A DNA stretch of 64,000 nt. It comes from JBDTSW01 sp963797835 (lineage in GTDB: Bacteria; Actinomycetota; Thermoleophilia; Solirubrobacterales; 70-9). Below the pieces are notes generated by a model, which searched no databases, had not been told where the DNA came from, and worked only from the letters and a program-made list of their open reading frames with translations. Of the stretch, positions 44,317-53,622 are shown piece after piece (within the stretch, counting starts at the first letter, position 1; each line of letters begins with the position of its first letter). The DNA is taken from positions 434,001 to 498,000 of the forward strand of contig CAWCRN010000024.1 of the NCBI GenBank assembly GCA_963797835.1, in the 5' to 3' direction. The position numbers and the translations under genes were made by a program.

Positions 44317-44363
44317 CGTCCTCCGTACCTCTTGGTTGGTTTCCATTCCTGCCCCCGGCCTTC

Positions 44364-44419
44364 CGTGAGTACTCCACTCCCGCTGGGGGCTGCGTGAGTA
44401 TCGCAACGATCCGTGAATA
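44364..44419. repeat. Three CGTGARTA direct repeats upstream of the zinc-knuckle gene
   Basis: CGTGAGTA at 44364-44371 and 44393-44400 and CGTGAATA at 44412-44419, start-to-start spacing 29 and 19 nt. On the coding (minus) strand they read TACTCACG / TATTCACG. They sit 48-103 nt before the start codon and could be regulator half-sites. Confidence 0.4.
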
Positions 44420-44453
44420 TTCAAGGGGCAATTATTAAGTTCACATTAAGCAC

Positions 44454-44471
44454 TTGGCTTGAACAAGCCAA
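44454..44471. promoter_or_regulatory. Perfect palindrome in an AT-rich promoter region
   Basis: TTGGCTTG-AA-CAAGCCAA, a perfect 8-bp inverted repeat with a 2-nt centre, in a roughly 110-bp AT-rich stretch (44400-44510). This looks like an operator for a dimeric repressor acting on the zinc-knuckle gene, about 138 nt before its start. No T tract follows it, so it is a poor terminator. Confidence 0.45.
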
Positions 44472-44581
44472 ACTCTGATCAACAGGGCATCCATCAATCG
44501 GATGTTCTACCTCCATCTACTGCTGCATAGGGCTCTCATCCTCCCTGGAGGCGATCTGGCCGGTTTCGCGTCGCGCCGGCT

Positions 44582-46036
44582 CTAGAACCAGCGGTCGCGG
44601 CGCGTGGCGCCTTCGGGATCGACCACCAGATGGACGGCGTCCATCGCCGGGTCGGGCAGCCGGAAGTCCGATCGCCTGTGCGCCCCCCGCGACTCGCGCC
44701 GCTCCAGGGCCGACCCGGCGATCCAGCGGGCCAGCGGGTACGGGTCGTCGAGGAGGGCCTCGAGGGAGGGGGCGTCGCGAACGGGGCCGGCGTGCTCCCA
44801 GACCGCCGCGCGCGAGGCCTCGCCCGGCGGCCGGAAGCGCCAATCGGGCAGCTCGGGGCGCTCGGGGGCGCTCGGGGTCGCGAGGGCCGCTGCGGTGGCC
44901 CGCGCGCCGAACACGAAGCACTCGCTCAGGGAGTTCGAGGCGAGCCGGTTCGCGCCGTGGAGGCCCGTGCAGGCGCACTCCCCGACGGCCAGCAGGCCCG
45001 GCAGGGTGGTACGGGCGTCGAGGTCCGTGACGACGCCGCCGATCAGGTAGTGGGCGGCCGGCGAGACCGGCACCGGGGCCGCACCCGGGTCAAGCCCTGC
45101 CTCACGGCACGCGGCGAAGACGTTCGGGAATCGCTCCGGTGGGATCTCGCGCAGATCGAGCCAGACGTGCGCCGTCCCGTCCGCCCGCATCCGGTCGAGG
45201 ATGGCGGCGGTGACCTGGTCGCGCGGGGCCAGCTCGTCGGTGAAGCGATTCCCGGCAGCGTCCAGCAGCGTGGCGCCCTCGCCGCGGACGGCCTCGGTGA
45301 TCAGCTTGCCGTCGCCTGGCTGCCCCGGGAGGGCGAGCGCTGTGGGGTGGAACTGGCACAGCTCGAGGTCGGCGAGGTCGGCGCCCGCCGCGCTCGCGAT
45401 CACCGCTCCGGCCCCGATCGCCCCCCACGGGTTCGTGGTGCGCCGCCAGAGGGCGGCCCCGCCGCCGGTGGCCAGTACGGTCGCCGGGGCCGCGATCACG
45501 CCGACGTCCGTGATCACGCCCGCGCAGCTGCGGCCGTCGCTCCACAGGGCGGTCACCGAAGTGCCCTCCAACACCTCGAGGCCCTCCGTGGCGGCCGCGG
45601 CCTCGGACAGCCTCGCGGTGATCGCCCGCCCGGTCTCGCTGCCGCCCGCGTGGACGATCCGCCGCGCCGAGTGTCCGCCCTCCAGCCCGAGCGCGAGCTC
45701 GCCGGACTCGTCGGTGTCGAAGCGCACCCCGCGCCGCTGGAGCTCGGCCACCGCGGCGGGCGCCTCCTCGGTCAGCGCCTCCACGGCCGATGGCCGGCAG
45801 AGGCCGCGGCCGGCGTTCAGGGTGTCGTCGGCGTGGCGGGAAGGCGAGTCGCCGGGCGCGAGCGCGGCGGCCAGGCCGCCCTGGGCCCAGTAGCTCGAGC
45901 TCTCCGCCAGCGGCTTTCGCGATACGAGCGCCGTGCGGGCTCCGGCCTCCGCCGCGAGGATCGCCACGAACAGGCCGGCGGCGCCGCCGCCCACGACGGC
46001 GACGTCGAACTCCGATGCTTCCGTCGGCTCGGCCAA
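44582..46036 (-). CDS. nadB: L-aspartate oxidase
   Basis: 484 residues from TTG 46036. FAD-binding DVAVVGGGAAGLFVAILAAE, substrate/FAD loop SSSYWAQGGLAAAL, DLELCQFHPTALALPGQ, GEGATLLDAAGNRFTDELAP, and HYLIGGVVTDLDARTTLPGL with GECACTGLHGANRLASNSLS. NadB oxidises aspartate to iminoaspartate for NAD synthesis (with NadA, not in this window). The C-terminal helical domain is present. Succinate dehydrogenase/fumarate reductase flavoproteins are related, but the motifs favour NadB. Only 24 nt separate its start from the divergent deacetylase gene. Confidence 0.9.
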   Translation of the reverse strand: MAEPTEASEFDVAVVGGGAAGLFVAILAAEAGARTALVSRKPLAESSSYWAQGGLAAALAPGDSPSRHADDTLNAGRGLCRPSAVEALTEEAPAAVAELQRRGVRFDTDESGELALGLEGGHSARRIVHAGGSETGRAITARLSEAAAATEGLEVLEGTSVTALWSDGRSCAGVITDVGVIAAPATVLATGGGAALWRRTTNPWGAIGAGAVIASAAGADLADLELCQFHPTALALPGQPGDGKLITEAVRGEGATLLDAAGNRFTDELAPRDQVTAAILDRMRADGTAHVWLDLREIPPERFPNVFAACREAGLDPGAAPVPVSPAAHYLIGGVVTDLDARTTLPGLLAVGECACTGLHGANRLASNSLSECFVFGARATAAALATPSAPERPELPDWRFRPPGEASRAAVWEHAGPVRDAPSLEALLDDPYPLARWIAGSALERRESRGAHRRSDFRLPDPAMDAVHLVVDPEGATRRDRWF

Positions 46037-46060
46037 ACGCCGCGTTACGGTACCCGCGCA

Positions 46061-47068
46061 GTGGCCCTCTACGTCGCCCACCCCTCCTCGCACCACCACG
46101 ACACCGGCCCCCATCCCGAGAACGCGGGCCGCCTGGTGGCGATCGAGTCGGCGATGGCCGAGCGCGACTGGCTAGGCACCGAGCGGGTGGAGGCGCCGCC
46201 GGCCGAGCGCGAGTGGCTCGAGCGGGTGCACACCCCCCAGCACGTCGAGATGATCCAGGCGCTGTCGGCGCGCGGGGGCGGCATGATCGACCACGACACC
46301 CTGGCCAGTGCCGGCTCCTGGGAGGCGGCGCTTCACGCGGCAGGCGGTGCCGTTCACGCCACCGAGCGGCTGCTCTCCGGCGGCGACCGGGCCGCCTTCT
46401 GCGGCGCGCGCCCCCCCGGCCACCACGCCGAGCGTGACGTGGCGATGGGTTTCTGCCTGTTCAACAACGTTGCCATCGCGGCCGAGCACGCGATCCGGGT
46501 CTGCGGCGCCGAGCGGGTCCTCATCCTCGACTGGGACGTCCATCACGGCAACGGGACCGAGGCGATCTTCGCCGCGTCGGACGAGGTCGTGTACGCAAGC
46601 ATCCACCAGTGGCCGCTCTACCCCGGGACCGGGCCGGCCGAGTTCACCGGTACGGGTGCGGGGGAGGGGTACACCATCAACCTCCCGGTGCCACCGGGCA
46701 CGGGGCCCGACGATTTCCTGGCCCTCGTCGAGCATGTCGTCGCCCCGGTGGCGCGCGAGTTTCGCCCCGGCCTCCTGGCCATCTCCGCCGGATACGACGC
46801 CCACCGGGCCGACCCGCTCGGCTCCTGCCTCCTCGACGAGGCCGCCTACGCCGACATGTCGGCGACGATGCGCGAGCTGGGGCGGGAGCTGGAGGCGCCG
46901 GTGCTCGTGTGCCTCGAGGGCGGCTACGACCCGCCGGCCCTCGCCGCGTCGGTCGTCGCCACGATCGAGGCGCTCGACGGCGACCGCCCGCCGCGGCCCG
47001 TTGGGCTCGGGATCGCGGCCGACTACCTCGGGCGCGTGGCGACCAGCTGGCCGTCGGTCGCGGCCTGA
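46061..47068 (+). CDS. Class II histone-deacetylase-family amidohydrolase
   Basis: 335 residues. Motifs of the zinc deacetylase fold: HPSSHHHDTGPHPENAGRL, FCGARPPGHHAERDVAMGFC, LFNNVAIAAEHAI, LILDWDVHHGNGTEAIF (Asp/His zinc ligands), GYTINLPVPPGTGPDDFL, ISAGYDAHRADPLGSCLL and LVCLEGGYDPPALA. Bacterial members deacetylate polyamines, acetoin-pathway proteins or other acetyl-amides. The substrate is unknown here. The GTG start has no obvious ribosome site. Confidence 0.9.
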   Translation: MALYVAHPSSHHHDTGPHPENAGRLVAIESAMAERDWLGTERVEAPPAEREWLERVHTPQHVEMIQALSARGGGMIDHDTLASAGSWEAALHAAGGAVHATERLLSGGDRAAFCGARPPGHHAERDVAMGFCLFNNVAIAAEHAIRVCGAERVLILDWDVHHGNGTEAIFAASDEVVYASIHQWPLYPGTGPAEFTGTGAGEGYTINLPVPPGTGPDDFLALVEHVVAPVAREFRPGLLAISAGYDAHRADPLGSCLLDEAAYADMSATMRELGRELEAPVLVCLEGGYDPPALAASVVATIEALDGDRPPRPVGLGIAADYLGRVATSWPSVAA

Positions 47069-47238
47069 GGAACAGGGTTCCGGGCGTGGTCGGTCTCCGC
47101 GGGGCGGTTTGGGGCTTTGTGACGACGAGGATCCTCACGATCGCGGCGCATTCTCGCGCCGGACTTGGCACAGGGCGGTCTGGATCGGTGACCCCCCGCC
47201 GCCCATGATCGGGGCCAGTCGAATCGAAGGGAGTTCAG

Positions 47239-47451
47239 ATGTCAGCACTCCGCTCCGGGCTAGATGCCCTCAGGGGTGACGAGCGCGGCCAGGGAACGGT
47301 CGAGTACGTCGGCCTGATCCTGCTGGTGAGCCTGTTGATGGTGGGCATGGTCGCCGCCATGAAGGGCTTCAACGGCGAGTCGGGCACCGAGATCGCGGAG
47401 GTGATCGTGGCCAAGATCAAGGCCGCCGTCAACGCGATCACGTTCCGCTAG
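47239..47451 (+). CDS. Flp/TadE-like type IVb pilin
   Basis: 70 residues: a short basic/acidic leader (SALRSGLDALRGDERG), then QGTVEYVGLILLVSLLMVGM. The prepilin-type cleavage site before the G-T-V-E-Y segment includes the conserved Glu5-equivalent and a hydrophobic helix. GGGAG precedes the ATG. No tad assembly genes are in the window, so the assembly machinery must be elsewhere or the pilin is an orphan. Confidence 0.8.
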   Translation: MSALRSGLDALRGDERGQGTVEYVGLILLVSLLMVGMVAAMKGFNGESGTEIAEVIVAKIKAAVNAITFR

Positions 47452-47573
47452 CCGCTGATCCGCCGCGACCCCGCGCGCCCGGCGCGCGCGGGGGCAGGCG
47501 GAGCCGGGTTACGACATCCCTGAAACCGGGTAGCTACACAGCCGGTCAACCAAGGGGTAGAGGGAGTGGTGAG

Positions 47574-50500
47574 TTGAACGGAGCGGTGTCGGCGCGGGCG
47601 GCCATCGGCGTAGGGATCCTGATCGGCCTGGGCGCCCTGGCGCCGTCGGCTTCGGCCGACCAGCTCGAGATGTACACCGCCACAGTCGACGCACCCAAGG
47701 TCGACGAGCTGGTGGCCGGCGGCTACGACGTCGCGAGCGTGGAGCCCGAGGGCACGAGGGCGCAGGTGGATCTCGTCCTGACCGATGCCGAGCGCGCGAC
47801 CCTCGCCTCCCGCGAAGGGATCCGGACCAGGCCGCTGGTCGGGCCCGACGGCATGACGGTGACCGAGCGTGCGGCCAAGCAGGCGCGCGGCGGCTTCGAG
47901 GTCTACCGCGACTACGACTCCAAGGGCGGGATCGAGGACGAGCTGCGCCGCTTCGCCAAGCGCAACTCGGACATCGCCGAGCTCCACGTGCTCGGCCAGA
48001 GCCTTCAGGGCCGTGACATCCTCGCGATTCGCCTCACCGACGACGTCGCGGATCAGCCGGTGGGCTCGCGGCCCGCGGTCCTGTACCAGGGGACCACTCA
48101 CGCGCGTGAGTGGATCTCGACCGAGGTCAGCCGGCGGCTGATGCACTGGTTCGGCGACCCCACCGGGCCGGGGAGCGGCGCCGCGAACAAGATGCTCGAG
48201 CGCCGCGAGCTGTGGTTCATCCCGGTCGTCAACCCCGACGGGTACCAGTACACGTTCGACTCCGAGCGCCTGTGGCGCAAGAACCTGCGCGACAACGACG
48301 GCGACGGCGAGATCACGATCTACGACGGCGTCGACATCAACCGCAACTACCCCGAGCACTGGAACTACGACGACGAGGGGTCCTCGTCGGATGGGACCTC
48401 GGAGACCTATCGCGGGACCGCGCCGGCCTCCGAGCCGGAGACCGTGGCCAACATGAGCCTCTTCGACCAGGTCGACTTCACGTTCGCGATCTCCTACCAC
48501 TCCTACGGGCCACTCCTGCTCTACCCCGAGGGCTGGCAGGTGCAGACCCCCTCGCGCGACGACCCCATCTACATCGCCCTCACGGGCACCGACGAGGAGC
48601 CGGCCGTGAAGGGCTTCGACCCCGACGTCTCCGCCGAGCTCTACACCACGAACGGGGAGTTCACCGACTGGGCCCACGGCGAGAAGGGCGTGCTGTCCTG
48701 GACGCCCGAGCTCCAGCAGGGCTGCAAGGGCTGCGGGTTCGTGTTCCCCGACGACGAGGACCTGGTTCAGGGCCAATTCGAGAAGAACCGCGCGTTCGCG
48801 CTGGACGTGGCCCGCTCGGCCGCGAACCCCGACGATCCCAAGTCCCACCTGGGCAACGAGACCGAGCCTTTCTACCTCGAGACGGTCAGCGCCGACCCCG
48901 AGCGCGCCAACAACCCGCTGTCGGACCTCCGGTTCGAGTACTCGTTCGGTGATCCGCAGCCGGTCGAGGTCCTCGCCAAGCGTGAGCTGGGCGACGTGAC
49001 CGTCCACTACTCCGTCAACGGCGGTGACGAGCAGACGGCGCCCACCTCGGAGTGGGCCGGCGGCGAGAACTTCGGCGACCGCTACAACGTCCACTACCGC
49101 CTGATGCGCGGCGAGGTGACCGGCACCGACCCCGGCGACACGGTCGAGGTCTGGTTCGAGGCCGGCGGCGAGCGCTCCGACTCGTTCACCTACAGGGCGG
49201 TCTCGGAGTCCGGCGCGGGGACGCTGGTGGTCGCCGCCGAGGACTACTCCGGCATCTCGACCAGCCCGCCGTACCCCAACACGGTGCGCGCCAACTACCT
49301 GCGCTATTTCGAGCGGGCGCTCGAGGACCTCGGGGTCCCCTACGAGGTCTATGACGTCGACGCGCGCGACCGGACCGCGCCCGACCACCTGGGCGTCCTG
49401 TCCCACTTCGACTCGGTGGCCTGGTACACGGGCAACGACGTCGTCACGCGCGAGCCAGGGATGGTCCCCGGCACGGCCTCCCGCCTCGCCAACGATCAGA
49501 TGCTCGAGATGCGCGCCTACCTGAACGAGGGCGGCAAGCTGCTCTACAACGGCCAGTACGCGGGGTTCGGGTACGCGTTCGCCTACTCGTACGACCCGGT
49601 GGCGAACGCCGCCTGCTTCGCGGGCGACCAGGAGGTCAACCGGCGCTGCCTGCCGTTGTCCGACGACTTCCTCCAGTACCACCTGGGGGCGTACATCTAC
49701 AACGACGGCGCGGGGACCGATTCCGAGACGGGCCAGCCGTTCGACGTGGCCGGTGTCGGGGACCCCTTCGCCGGCGGGACCTGGAGCATCAACGGCCCGG
49801 CGAGCGCCGACAACCAGGCGCACACGGCGTCGTTCCTGTCGACGGCCAGCCTGCTGCCGGAGGGTGACTACCCGCCATTCGCGAGCGACGCCCCGGCCCA
49901 GTGGGCGCGTGAGGGCTCAGCGCCCTTCGAGCCCTACGACGGCTCGAGCTACGTCTACTCGAACCGTGCGAACCAGACCTACAAGCGACTGTCGCGCACC
50001 ATCGACCTGGGCGCCCTGAGCCAGGGCGACCCGGCGAGCCTGGGCTTCGGGATCTCCTACGACACCGAGCCCGCCTGGGACTTCGTGATGGTCGAGGCGC
50101 ACACCGTCGGCCAGGACGACTGGACCACGCTCCCCGACGTGAACGGCCACACCGGCACCGACACGGGGGACAGCTGCCCCGAGGGCTGGATCGAGGACAT
50201 TCATCCGTTCCTCGCCCACTACCAGACGCGGAACCCGGACGCGACCTGCGAGCCCACCGGGACCACCGGCGAGTGGAACGCGGCCTCGGGCCGCTCGGGC
50301 GGATGGGAGGAATGGGAGGTGGACCTGTCCGGCTACGCCGGCGACCAGGTGGAGGTTTCGATCACGTTCGTGAGCGACTACGCCGTCCAGGGCCTGGGCG
50401 CCTTCGTGGACCAGGTCCAGGTCTCGACCGGTGAGGGGACGACATCGTTCGAGGACGACGCGGATCCGCTCGACGGCTGGACCGTGTCCGGCGAGCCCGA

Positions 50501-50681
50501 GGGCTCCCCGGACAACCCGAACGACTGGGAGCGCCGAGGCTCGGTCGGCTTCGAGGAGGGGGCGGTCGTCTCCACCGACGACACGCTCTACCTCGGGTTC
50601 GGCCTCGAGGGCGTCGCCACGCGCGAGGAGCGCGCCGACCTGCTCGGCCGCAGCCTGGACTACCTCACGGGCGCGCCCTGA
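47574..50681 (+). CDS. Large secreted M14 zinc carboxypeptidase
   Basis: 1035 residues from TTG 47574. Signal peptide to about residue 28 (ALAPSASA), a propeptide-like segment with DAERATLASREGIRTRPLVG, then the M14 domain: zinc ligands H176 and E179 (QGTTHAREWIS) and H309 (AISYHSYGPLLLY), RNLRDNDGDG-type loops, substrate-binding NRNYP and the catalytic Glu E379 (WTPELQQG). After residue 430 come several beta-rich modules, including a GATase-like stretch (YLRYFERALEDLGVPYEVYD; WYTGNDVVTREPG) and immune-inhibitor-like jelly-rolls with YAGDQVEVSITFVSDYAVQG. Exported peptide degradation is likely. Confidence 0.9.
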   Translation: MNGAVSARAAIGVGILIGLGALAPSASADQLEMYTATVDAPKVDELVAGGYDVASVEPEGTRAQVDLVLTDAERATLASREGIRTRPLVGPDGMTVTERAAKQARGGFEVYRDYDSKGGIEDELRRFAKRNSDIAELHVLGQSLQGRDILAIRLTDDVADQPVGSRPAVLYQGTTHAREWISTEVSRRLMHWFGDPTGPGSGAANKMLERRELWFIPVVNPDGYQYTFDSERLWRKNLRDNDGDGEITIYDGVDINRNYPEHWNYDDEGSSSDGTSETYRGTAPASEPETVANMSLFDQVDFTFAISYHSYGPLLLYPEGWQVQTPSRDDPIYIALTGTDEEPAVKGFDPDVSAELYTTNGEFTDWAHGEKGVLSWTPELQQGCKGCGFVFPDDEDLVQGQFEKNRAFALDVARSAANPDDPKSHLGNETEPFYLETVSADPERANNPLSDLRFEYSFGDPQPVEVLAKRELGDVTVHYSVNGGDEQTAPTSEWAGGENFGDRYNVHYRLMRGEVTGTDPGDTVEVWFEAGGERSDSFTYRAVSESGAGTLVVAAEDYSGISTSPPYPNTVRANYLRYFERALEDLGVPYEVYDVDARDRTAPDHLGVLSHFDSVAWYTGNDVVTREPGMVPGTASRLANDQMLEMRAYLNEGGKLLYNGQYAGFGYAFAYSYDPVANAACFAGDQEVNRRCLPLSDDFLQYHLGAYIYNDGAGTDSETGQPFDVAGVGDPFAGGTWSINGPASADNQAHTASFLSTASLLPEGDYPPFASDAPAQWAREGSAPFEPYDGSSYVYSNRANQTYKRLSRTIDLGALSQGDPASLGFGISYDTEPAWDFVMVEAHTVGQDDWTTLPDVNGHTGTDTGDSCPEGWIEDIHPFLAHYQTRNPDATCEPTGTTGEWNAASGRSGGWEEWEVDLSGYAGDQVEVSITFVSDYAVQGLGAFVDQVQVSTGEGTTSFEDDADPLDGWTVSGEPEGSPDNPNDWERRGSVGFEEGAVVSTDDTLYLGFGLEGVATREERADLLGRSLDYLTGAP

Positions 50682-50756
50682 CGATCCGCGGGCGTCCCGG
50701 CGTTCCACCGCCGCCCTCGGCGGCGCCCTCGGCCGCCGCTCTGGAACACTCACGCC

Positions 50757-51485
50757 GTGCCCCGAAGCTACGACCGCACCCCGGCTGACCTCCGCCCGGT
50801 CTCGATCGAGGCCGGCTTCGTGCGCACGGCCTCGGGCTCGGCGCTCTACTCGCAGGGCGAGACCCGCGTGATCTGCACGGCATCGGTCTCCGACCAGGTG
50901 CCCCGCTGGATGGAGGGCCGCGGCCGCGGCTGGGTCACCGCCGAGTACGCGATGCTGCCCGCCTCGACCGGCGAGCGCAAGGAGCGCGACACGAAGAAGG
51001 GGCGGCAGGACGGGCGCGGGGTCGAGATCCAGCGGCTGATCGGGCGCTCCCTTCGGGCCATCGTCGACCTCGAGGCGCTGGGCGAGCGCTCCGTGTACGT
51101 CGATTGCGACGTCCTCCAGGCCGATGGCGGCACCCGCTGCGCCTCCATCACCGGTGGCTTCGTCGCGCTGCGCCTGGCGCTGGACTCGCTGCTCGAGCGC
51201 GGCGAGCTCGAGCGCGACCCGCTGACGGGGACCGTCGCCGCGATCTCGTGCGGGATCGTCGACGGCGACGCCCTCTGCGACCTCGACTACTCCGAGGACT
51301 CCCGGGCCGAGGTGGACGCCAACGTCGTCATGTCGGGCGACGGAGGCGTCGTCGAGGTTCAGGCCACGGCCGAGCGCACCCCGGTGTCGCGGGCCTCGCT
51401 CGACGAGCTGCTGGCGCTGGCGGAGCCGGCGATCGTCTCGCTGACGGACGCCCAGGCGGCCGCCCGCGGGACGCCGGTGGGGTGA
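50757..51485 (+). CDS. rph: Ribonuclease PH
   Basis: 242 residues from GTG 50757. Phosphorolytic trimming of tRNA 3' ends. The N-terminal GFVRTASGSALYSQGETRVI, YAMLPASTGERKERDTKKGR, the catalytic/phosphate region GVEIQRLIGRSLRAIVDLEA and TIYVDCDVLQADGGTR-type segment (here SVYVDCDVLQADGGTRCASI), and CDLDYSEDSRAEVDANVVMS are all typical. Its stop shares bases with the rdgB start (TGATG), a common rph-rdgB pair. Confidence 0.96.
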   Translation: MPRSYDRTPADLRPVSIEAGFVRTASGSALYSQGETRVICTASVSDQVPRWMEGRGRGWVTAEYAMLPASTGERKERDTKKGRQDGRGVEIQRLIGRSLRAIVDLEALGERSVYVDCDVLQADGGTRCASITGGFVALRLALDSLLERGELERDPLTGTVAAISCGIVDGDALCDLDYSEDSRAEVDANVVMSGDGGVVEVQATAERTPVSRASLDELLALAEPAIVSLTDAQAAARGTPVG

Positions 51486-52102
51486 TGGCGCCGCCCCGGC
51501 TGGTGGTGGCGACGCGCAACGAGCACAAGCTGCGCGAGCTGCGCCAGATCCTCGACGCCGAGCTGGTTGCGCTCCCGGGGGAGGTCGAGCTGCCGCCGGA
51601 GGAGGGGGATACGTTCGCGGCCAACGCCCTGGCGAAGGCGCGCGTCGCCCACGAGGCCACCGGCGAGCCCGCGATCGCGGACGACTCGGGGATCGAGGCG
51701 CGAGCGCTCGGCGGCCGGCCCGGGGTTCGCTCGGCGCGCTACGCCGGGCCCGACGCCACCGACACCGAGAACCTGGCCCTGCTGATCCGGGAGCTGCGTG
51801 ATCACGAGGACCGCTCGGTCGCGTACGTGTGCGCCCTGGCGTACGTCGACGAGTCCGGCCACGAGCAGCTGTTCGAGGGCCGCTGCGAGGGCGAGCTGGC
51901 ACGCGACCCGCGCGGTGAGAACGGGTTCGGCTACGACCCGGCCTTCATCCCGCGCGAGCTCGAGCCGCCCGACGAGCGCACGATGGCCGAGCTGACCGAC
52001 GACGAGAAGCATGCGATCAGCCACCGCGGACGCGCCGCCCGGCTGCTCGCCTCACACCTCGGGCAGCCGCCTGCCGCCACGCCCTCCCGGAGCCGGCAGT
52101 GA
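51485..52102 (+). CDS. rdgB: XTP/dITP pyrophosphatase (RdgB/HAM1)
   Basis: 205 residues. House-cleaning nucleotide pyrophosphatase that removes non-canonical purine triphosphates. Signature VVATRNEHKLRELRQIL (substrate loop), ETFAANALAKA-type helix (DTFAANALAKARVAHEATGE), IADDSGIEARALGGRPGV, FEGRCEGELARDPRGENGFG and HAISHRGRAARLL. Coupled to rph upstream and overlapping the CDF transporter by 4 nt downstream. Confidence 0.95.
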   Translation: MAPPRLVVATRNEHKLRELRQILDAELVALPGEVELPPEEGDTFAANALAKARVAHEATGEPAIADDSGIEARALGGRPGVRSARYAGPDATDTENLALLIRELRDHEDRSVAYVCALAYVDESGHEQLFEGRCEGELARDPRGENGFGYDPAFIPRELEPPDERTMAELTDDEKHAISHRGRAARLLASHLGQPPAATPSRSRQ

Positions 52103-53022
52103 TCCGCACCAAGGCGGGAGCGGCGACGCTCTCGGTCGCATCGAACTCGGTCCTGATCGCCCTCAAGCTGGCCGCGGGCGCGATCACGGGGTCGATCGCG
52201 ATCATCACCGAGGCGCTCCACTCCGCGATCGACCTGATGGCCTCCGTCGTCGCCCTGGTCTCGGTGCGAAAGGCGGACGAGCCGGCCGACGCCGAGCACC
52301 CGTACGGACACGAGAAGGTGGAGAACCTGGCGGCGGCGATCGAGGGGATGCTGATCCTGGTCGGGGCCGGGGTGATCATCTACGAGGCGACCAGGCGCCT
52401 CGCATCCGGCGAGGGCGGGATGCTCGACGACCTCGGGGTCGGCATCGTCGTGATCGCGGTCTCGGCGCTCGTCAACGCCGCCATCGCGCTGTTCCTGCGG
52501 CGCAAGGCGCGGGAGCTGTCCTCGCCGGCGCTGGCGGGCGACGCCGCCCACCTGGGTACCGACGCGCTCACCTCGGTCGGGGTGCTGGTCGGACTCGCGC
52601 TGGTCGAGATCACCGGCGAGGACGCGTTCGACTCGATCGCCGCCCTCTGCGTCGCGGTCGCGATCGTCTTCTCCGGCCTGCGGATCCTCACCCGGTCGAG
52701 CCGTGTGCTGGTGGACGAGGCACCGCCCGCCGAGGAGCTGGACCGGATCGAGGCCGTGATCTCAGCGCAGCGCGCCGACGCCCCCGAGATCGCCGGCTAC
52801 CACAAGCTGCGCGCCCGGCGGTCGGGCGCCCACCTCCACGTCGACCTCCATCTCCAGTTCCACACCGGCACCAGCCTCGAGCGGGCGCACTCCGTCGCGC
52901 ACCGGCTGCGCGACGCGATCGAGGCCGAGTTCGAGCACTCCGAGATCCTGATCCACACCGAGCCCGAGGGCTCCTACCGCGAGCCCGGCAGCCTGGCGGA
53001 CGACCCCGGCCGCGCGGGGTGA
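52099..53022 (+). CDS. Cation diffusion facilitator (CDF) transporter
   Basis: 307 residues from GTG 52099. Six helices, with metal-binding HxxxD sites in EALHSAIDLMASVV and DAAHLGTDALTSVGVLVGLA and a cytoplasmic AEHPYGHEKVENLAAAIEGM loop. The C-terminal domain has HKLRARRSGAHLHVDLHLQF and terminal HSEILIHTEPEG. Exports zinc, iron, cobalt or manganese by proton antiport. The exact metal cannot be fixed from sequence. Third gene of the rph-rdgB string. Confidence 0.92.
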   Translation: MIRTKAGAATLSVASNSVLIALKLAAGAITGSIAIITEALHSAIDLMASVVALVSVRKADEPADAEHPYGHEKVENLAAAIEGMLILVGAGVIIYEATRRLASGEGGMLDDLGVGIVVIAVSALVNAAIALFLRRKARELSSPALAGDAAHLGTDALTSVGVLVGLALVEITGEDAFDSIAALCVAVAIVFSGLRILTRSSRVLVDEAPPAEELDRIEAVISAQRADAPEIAGYHKLRARRSGAHLHVDLHLQFHTGTSLERAHSVAHRLRDAIEAEFEHSEILIHTEPEGSYREPGSLADDPGRAG

Positions 53023-53035
53023 GGGCCGGGCCGGC

Positions 53036-53176
53036 TCAGAGCAGGTTGACCGCGGCCGCCAGGCCCACCGCGCCGACGGTGATCGCGTAGCCGGTGTAGC
53101 CGTCCCAGGCGAGGAGGATCACGGCCACCGCGCACACGCCGACCACGACTATCCACGAGATTCGCTGCGCGGACAC
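53036..53176 (-). CDS. Small membrane protein, 46 residues
   Basis: GTG start 53176: VSAQRISWIVVVGVCAVAVI, then LLAWDGYTGYAITVGAVGLA and AAVNLL. Two short hydrophobic stretches with a WDGYTGY turn. No known family, but the composition and the neat frame make it likely real. Only 17 nt separate it from the divergent next gene. The AT-rich TATATG/CATATA there may serve both promoters. Confidence 0.5.
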   Translation of the reverse strand: MSAQRISWIVVVGVCAVAVILLAWDGYTGYAITVGAVGLAAAVNLL

Positions 53177-53193
53177 GCTTATATGTTTGTCGA

Positions 53194-53622
53194 ATGGGTC
53201 GGACAGAGGCATCCCGGGCCGCGCCGGCCCCGCCCCCGAACGCCGGCGACGCCGAGCTGGCGGTGCGTCGGATGACCGAGATGTCGCCGGACCTGCGCGG
53301 GTGCGCGGTGCTCGACGGCGAGGGCAACGAGCTGGCCTCGAGCGGCGGGGCCGGGTGGGCGGAGGCGGGAAGCGGATTCCTCGCAGCCGCGGATTCGGCC
53401 GATGGGGAGCCGGCGAACCAGGTGCACGTCGCGACCGAGGGCGGAGAGGCCTTTGCCGTCCGCGAGTCCGGGCTCGCCATGGTCGCGGTCGCCGAGCGCT
53501 TCACCCTCGCCTCCCTCGTCCTGTTCGACATGCGAACGATCCTGCGCGATCTCGCCGCGGGCGAGGGCGTGCCGGACCGCCGTGCGCCTGGGCCGGCTCC
53601 CGCCGCCGGGGATTCGGGATGA
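53194..53622 (+). CDS. Roadblock/LC7-like small protein
   Basis: 142 residues. AELAVRRMTEMSPDLRGCAV, LDGEGNELASSGGAGWAEAG and VAERFTLASLVLFDMRTILR follow the secondary-structure rhythm of roadblock/LC7 domains (regulatory partners of small GTPases), flanked by Ala/Pro-rich ends. The match is by pattern only. No GTPase gene is in the window. It overlaps the following gene by 4 nt and probably starts leaderless after TTATAT. Confidence 0.5.
   Translation: MGRTEASRAAPAPPPNAGDAELAVRRMTEMSPDLRGCAVLDGEGNELASSGGAGWAEAGSGFLAAADSADGEPANQVHVATEGGEAFAVRESGLAMVAVAERFTLASLVLFDMRTILRDLAAGEGVPDRRAPGPAPAAGDSG

Noticed and set aside
47069..47238. Possible RNA gene or riboswitch before the pilin gene
   Set aside because: No tRNA-like fold, terminator or known aptamer motif was visible; it is probably just a promoter region.
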